Assembly (NCBI GenBank): GCA_026982255.1 | Contig: JALSHL010000296.1 | Span: 1-8,594, forward strand | Direction of reading: 5' to 3' | DNA from: Paracoccaceae bacterium | GTDB lineage: Bacteria; Pseudomonadota; Alphaproteobacteria; Rhodobacterales; Rhodobacteraceae | DNA length: 8,594 nt | Part shown: piece after piece, positions 5,795 to 8,594 of the stretch | How positions within the stretch are numbered: position 1 is the stretch's first letter | Layout of the letters: every line of letters begins with the position of its first letter | The notes under the pieces: model-generated | What the model saw: the letters and a program-made list of their open reading frames with translations, nothing else | Told to the model about the DNA's origin: nothing | Databases searched by the model: none | Position numbers and translations under genes: made by a program

Positions 5795-6952
5795 ATGAGC
5801 AACGCACCTGTTTTCCATATCGACCTGCCGGAATTCCGCGCCGACCCTTATCCGGTGCTGGCGCGGATGCGGGCCGAAGCCTCGATCGTCTTTGTCCCCG
5901 AATTCAACCGCACCCTGCTGCTGCGCCGCGACGACATCGCGCGTGCGGAGCCGGATATCGAAGTGTTTTCCTCCGAACAGCCCGAAGGGTTGATGACGGT
6001 TCTGATGGGGCACAACATGATGCGCAAGGACGGGATCGCGCACAGCCGCGAGCGCAAGGCGATTTTTCCGACCGTATCGCCGAAAACCGTGCGCGACCAC
6101 TGGACCCTGCGTTTTCGTGCCGAGGCCAAGGCGATACTGGCCGAACTGCAATCCGCCGGCGGGGGCGACCTGTTCCGGGAATATGCCACACGACTGTCGG
6201 CCCGCGCCCTGATCCATATCACCGGCCTGCATTGCGCCAGGTGGCAGGATATCGACCTCTGGTCACAGGCGATGATCGACGGGATTGCCAACTACACCGG
6301 CGATCCGGAGGTCGAGGCCCGCTGCCATGACGCCACCGCAGCCATCGACGCGGCGATTGACGAGATGCTGGGCCGGATGCGTGGTCTGAACGCCCGCGAT
6401 ATGCTCTCGGTCATGAAAGAGGCCGGCCTGCCGGAGAAGGCCATCCGTGCCAATATCAAGCTGGCGATCAGCGGCGGCCAGAACGAGCCTCGCGACGTGA
6501 TTGCCGGGGCAATCTGGGCTTTGCTGGAGCATCCGGAACAATTGCGGATGGTGCGGGAGGGCGAGGTCTCGTGGATGCAGGTGTTCGAGGAGTATGTGCG
6601 CTGGCTCTCGCCCATCGGCATGTCGCCGCGCCGGATCGCGCGGGACGCACATTTCGGCGGGGTGGATTTTGTCGAGGGCGACGATGTGTTTCTGATGTTC
6701 AACTCCGCCAACCGCGACGAGACGGTTTTTGCCGATCCCGACCGTTTCGATGTCACCCGCGATGCCGGCAAGCATATCGCCTTCGGCGCCGGACCGCATT
6801 TCTGCGCAGGGGCATGGGCAAGCAAGGCGCTGGTCGCGGATGTGGCCCTGCCGATGGTATTCGACACCCTGCCCGACCTGAAACTCGACGGCGAGGTCCG
6901 CGTCGGCGGCTGGGCCTTTCGTGGCGTGTTGAACCTGCCTTGCGCATGGTAG
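5795..6952 (+). CDS. Cytochrome P450 with non-canonical I-helix motif
   Basis: A 385-residue soluble bacterial P450. The haem-binding loop is FGAGPHFCAGAWASK (330-344) with Cys337 as the axial thiolate; the K-helix ExxR is Glu266-Tyr-Val-Arg269; the C-helix motif HSRERK (83-88) is present; and ADPDRFDVTRD (313-323) matches the family's PERF region. The I-helix reads ISGGQNEPRDVI (225-236): where most P450s have an acid-Thr pair for O2 activation (P450cam Asp251-Thr252), this one appears to have Asn230-Glu231. The enzyme may therefore activate oxygen differently or have a narrow reaction. No ferredoxin or reductase gene is nearby, so electrons must come from elsewhere. The ATG lies 9 bases after the DedA stop with a weak AGG (5784-5786) upstream, so it is probably co-transcribed. 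The substrate cannot be told from the sequence. Confidence 0.94.
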   Translation: MSNAPVFHIDLPEFRADPYPVLARMRAEASIVFVPEFNRTLLLRRDDIARAEPDIEVFSSEQPEGLMTVLMGHNMMRKDGIAHSRERKAIFPTVSPKTVRDHWTLRFRAEAKAILAELQSAGGGDLFREYATRLSARALIHITGLHCARWQDIDLWSQAMIDGIANYTGDPEVEARCHDATAAIDAAIDEMLGRMRGLNARDMLSVMKEAGLPEKAIRANIKLAISGGQNEPRDVIAGAIWALLEHPEQLRMVREGEVSWMQVFEEYVRWLSPIGMSPRRIARDAHFGGVDFVEGDDVFLMFNSANRDETVFADPDRFDVTRDAGKHIAFGAGPHFCAGAWASKALVADVALPMVFDTLPDLKLDGEVRVGGWAFRGVLNLPCAW

Positions 6953-6974
6953 GGCACGGCCCCATATAGAACCC

Positions 6975-7664
6975 ATGTTTCGCTTTACACCCATTCTTCT
7001 GGCTGTTCTGGCCGCTTTTGTCATGTATCGTTTTTCCGCGTGGAAAACCGGGCGAGAACTGGACGGGCAGTCGACTCCGCTGAAGGATCCCGAATTGTTG
7101 CGCCTGACGCGCAAAATGGCGGAGCAACTGGATCTGCCGCAGATCAAGGTCAATATCTATGAAATCGACCCGATCAACGGGCTGGCGGCACCGGACGGGC
7201 GGATTTTCATTACCCGCGGGTTCATGAACAAATACCGCGACGGGATTGTCACGGCGGACGAGCTGGCCAGCGTGATTGCGCACGAGCTGGGGCATGTGGC
7301 GCTCGGCCATTCCAAGCGACGGATGATCGATTTCGGGGCACAGAACGCCATTCGTGTGCTGCTGATGGGTATCGTCGGGCGGCTGATCCCGTTTGTCGGG
7401 GCCTATCTTGTGAATTTCCTGATCTCGATGCTGGGCGCGAAACTGTCGCGGCAGGATGAATACGAGGCCGACGCCTATGCCGCCGCGCTGCTGACCAAAT
7501 CGGGAATCGGCGTGGCGCCGCAAATCGCCATGTTCCAGAAGCTCGACTATCTGGCCGGCAAGGCGGGCGGGCAACTGGCGTGGCTGATGAGCCATCCGAA
7601 AACCGGCGAACGTATCGCCGCCATCCGCAAGCTGGAAAGCGGCTGGAAAGGGGCAGGCGCGTGA
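6975..7664 (+). CDS. Membrane-anchored M48-family zinc metalloprotease
   Basis: A 229-residue M48 (HtpX/Ste24/Oma1-like) protease that cleaves membrane or misfolded proteins using zinc. The zinc site is HELGH (103-107, ligands His103 and His107, catalytic Glu104) plus Glu162 in SRQDEYEAD (158-166). The downstream SHPKTGERI (206-214) is also typical. An N-terminal hydrophobic helix (about 4-18) would anchor it, and a second hydrophobic stretch (about 126-153) sits between HExxH and the third ligand, as in HtpX. The domain resembles the short bacterial M48 group, without the tetratricopeptide or OmpA-like additions. The start follows the P450 stop by 22 bases with no strong ribosome binding site. 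An ATG at 7023 is an alternative but would remove the anchor helix. The end overlaps the next start as GTGA. Probable role: membrane protein quality control or maturation within this operon. Confidence 0.93.
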   Translation: MFRFTPILLAVLAAFVMYRFSAWKTGRELDGQSTPLKDPELLRLTRKMAEQLDLPQIKVNIYEIDPINGLAAPDGRIFITRGFMNKYRDGIVTADELASVIAHELGHVALGHSKRRMIDFGAQNAIRVLLMGIVGRLIPFVGAYLVNFLISMLGAKLSRQDEYEADAYAAALLTKSGIGVAPQIAMFQKLDYLAGKAGGQLAWLMSHPKTGERIAAIRKLESGWKGAGA

Positions 7665-8407
7665 AGGTACTGATCGCCACAAGCACGGTGGATTTCGATC
7701 CGACAGAGGTGGCGATCCCGTGGAAAACCCTGTCGGAGGCCGGTCACGAGGTGCATTTTGCCACCGATACCGGAGCGCAGGGGCGGGCCGACGCGCGAAT
7801 GCTGGACGGCAACGGTCTGGGTATCTGGAAACCCCTGTTACGGGCCGACGCGCGGGCGCGGGCGGCTTATGCGGAAATGCTCGGAGACGCGCGCTTTGGC
7901 GCACCGTTGCGTTACGAGGAAATTACGGTTGACGGGTGCTATGCGCTGCTGTTGCCCGGAGGGCATGCCAAGGGGATAAAACCCTATCTCGAATCCGGTG
8001 TTTTACAGCGGGCCATTGCCGGATTTTTTGCCACGGGAAAACCTGTCGGCGCGATCTGCCACGGAGTTGTGGCGGCAGCCCGCTCGACCGATCCGGCAAG
8101 CGGCAGGTCCGTGCTGTTCGGGCGCAAGACCACGGCCCTGCTGGAACGGCAGGAACGGACGGGGTACCTGCTGACAAAGCGGCGGCTCGGGGATTACTAC
8201 CTGACCTATCCGGTGACGGTGGAGGCCGAGGTGACGGCGGCGCTTGCCGCGCCCGAAGATTTCAGACACGGGCCGTTGCCCGTGCTGCGTGACACGCCGG
8301 AGCATCTGTCGCGCGGGTTTACCATGCGGGACCGCAACTATCTGTCGGCGCGCTGGCCCGGTGATGTCCACCGGTTTTCCCGTGATTTTCTGGACATGCT
8401 GGGCTGA
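7661..8407 (+). CDS. DJ-1/PfpI-family (type 1 glutamine amidotransferase-like) protein
   Basis: A 248-residue class I amidotransferase-like protein. It has the N-terminal strand KVLIATSTV, an acidic Glu16 in DPTEVAIPW, LLLPGGH (96-102), and the nucleophile elbow GAICHG (130-135) with Cys133 and His134. These are hallmarks of Hsp31-like proteins, which include glyoxalase III-type and chaperone activities. The C-terminal extension holds RTGYLLTKRRLGDYYLTYP (166-184), FTMRDRNYLSARWPGDVHRF (220-239) and a final FLDML. This ties it to a longer Hsp31-like subgroup and not to true glutamine amidotransferases. The start is GTG at 7661, overlapping the M48 stop, with AAAGGGG (7647-7653) about 7 bases upstream. 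The upstream open frame to 7580 lies inside the M48 gene and is not used. It is the last gene before a strong terminator. A stress or aldehyde-detoxification role is plausible but inferred. Confidence 0.9.
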   Translation: MKVLIATSTVDFDPTEVAIPWKTLSEAGHEVHFATDTGAQGRADARMLDGNGLGIWKPLLRADARARAAYAEMLGDARFGAPLRYEEITVDGCYALLLPGGHAKGIKPYLESGVLQRAIAGFFATGKPVGAICHGVVAAARSTDPASGRSVLFGRKTTALLERQERTGYLLTKRRLGDYYLTYPVTVEAEVTAALAAPEDFRHGPLPVLRDTPEHLSRGFTMRDRNYLSARWPGDVHRFSRDFLDMLG

Positions 8408-8408
8408 A

Positions 8409-8442
8409 GCCCGCGCCGCAAACAGCGCGGGCGTTCTGTTTT
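8409..8442 (+). terminator. Rho-independent terminator of the ten-gene operon
   Basis: GCCCGCGC (8409-8416) and GCGCGGGC (8425-8432) form a perfect 8-bp GC stem around the 8-base loop CGCAAACA, followed by GTTCTGTTTT. It starts one base after the last operon gene's stop codon. On the minus strand no T-run follows the stem, so it serves mainly the plus strand; it overlaps the stop codon of the convergent gene. Confidence 0.9.
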
Positions 8443-8594
8443 AGCGATAGGGGCGCAGGTAGATGTTTTCGAACGTCCGCTTGGCCCAGTGCGAAATCTT
8501 CAACTGTGGCAGGGTCAGCGAGCGTTTGTCGCTGCGATAGACAAGAATGCCGGAATTCAGCGTGTCGACGATGCAGACCAGCTCCGATTTGAAG
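8441..8594 (-). CDS. Hypothetical protein, C-terminal 50 residues (5' end outside window)
   Basis: The minus-strand frame is open from the window edge to a TAA (complement of 8441-8443). The visible C-terminus contains SELVCIVDTLNSGILVYRSD and ends HWAKRTFENIYLRPYR. Its composition is natural for a real protein, and the stop falls in the terminator tail of the convergent operon, as expected for tail-to-tail genes. No family is recognised and no membrane segment or catalytic motif is visible in this part. With only 50 codons the call rests on the open frame, third-position G/C bias and gene arrangement. Confidence 0.6.
   Translation of the reverse strand, partial: FKSELVCIVDTLNSGILVYRSDKRSLTLPQLKISHWAKRTFENIYLRPYR

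Noticed and set aside
5138..6232. 364-residue minus-strand open frame
   Set aside because: It is antisense to the second DedA gene and the P450 N-terminus, with no domain or ribosome binding site.
6952..6962. GGGC-ACG-GCCC hairpin between the P450 and M48 genes
   Set aside because: The stem is only 4 bp with a 3-base loop and no T-run follows, so it is not a terminator; the 22-base gap is consistent with co-transcription.
6753..7904. 383-residue minus-strand open frame
   Set aside because: It is antisense to the P450 end, the M48 protease and the DJ-1/PfpI gene; its composition is that of a shadow frame.
1..8594. Defence island, prophage, transposon or CRISPR array
   Set aside because: No integrase, transposase, terminal repeats, regularly spaced repeats or shift in base composition were seen; the region looks like stable chromosomal sequence.

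Overview
The window looks like a chromosomal segment of an alphaproteobacterium, most likely Rhodobacterales. The evidence is high GC with strong third-position G/C bias, a DksA homologue whose zinc-finger cysteines are mostly missing, a CoxE-type VWA protein paired with a MoxR ATPase, and very tight ATGA/GTGA/TGATG gene packing. No mobile element, CRISPR array, tRNA or rRNA was seen, and base and codon use look even throughout.

Layout. (1) Positions 1-1465, minus strand: a CaiB/BaiF-family alpha-methylacyl-CoA racemase, C-terminus cut by the window edge, lies downstream of dksA. A Rho-independent terminator separates the two. (2) Positions 1466-1611: a divergent intergenic region with weak candidate promoters in both directions and three short inverted repeats. 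(3) Positions 1612-8407, plus strand: ten co-oriented genes, most overlapping by 1-4 bases or abutting, ending at a clear terminator (8409-8442). In order they encode a MoxR-type AAA+ ATPase, a GNAT acetyltransferase, a 56-residue two-helix membrane protein, a CoxE-like VWA protein, a 113-residue single-pass membrane protein, two tandem DedA/VTT-family membrane proteins, a cytochrome P450, a membrane-anchored M48 metalloprotease and a DJ-1/PfpI-type protein. (4) Positions 8441-8594, minus strand: the last 50 codons of an unrecognised gene converging on the terminator.

How the genes may work together. MoxR ATPases with VWA partners (RavA-ViaA, CbbQ-CbbO, NorQ-NorD, CoxD-CoxE) act as chaperones or metal-centre maturation machines on a client that is often encoded nearby. 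No usual client (CO dehydrogenase, Rubisco, NO reductase) is present here. The neighbours are instead four integral or anchored membrane proteins, two VTT-fold putative lipid transporters, an unusual P450 and a protease. The most interesting hypothesis is a MoxR-VWA unit serving a membrane or lipid-related process, translationally coupled to two small, poorly described membrane proteins. The co-orientation and overlaps are seen directly; the functional link is inference.
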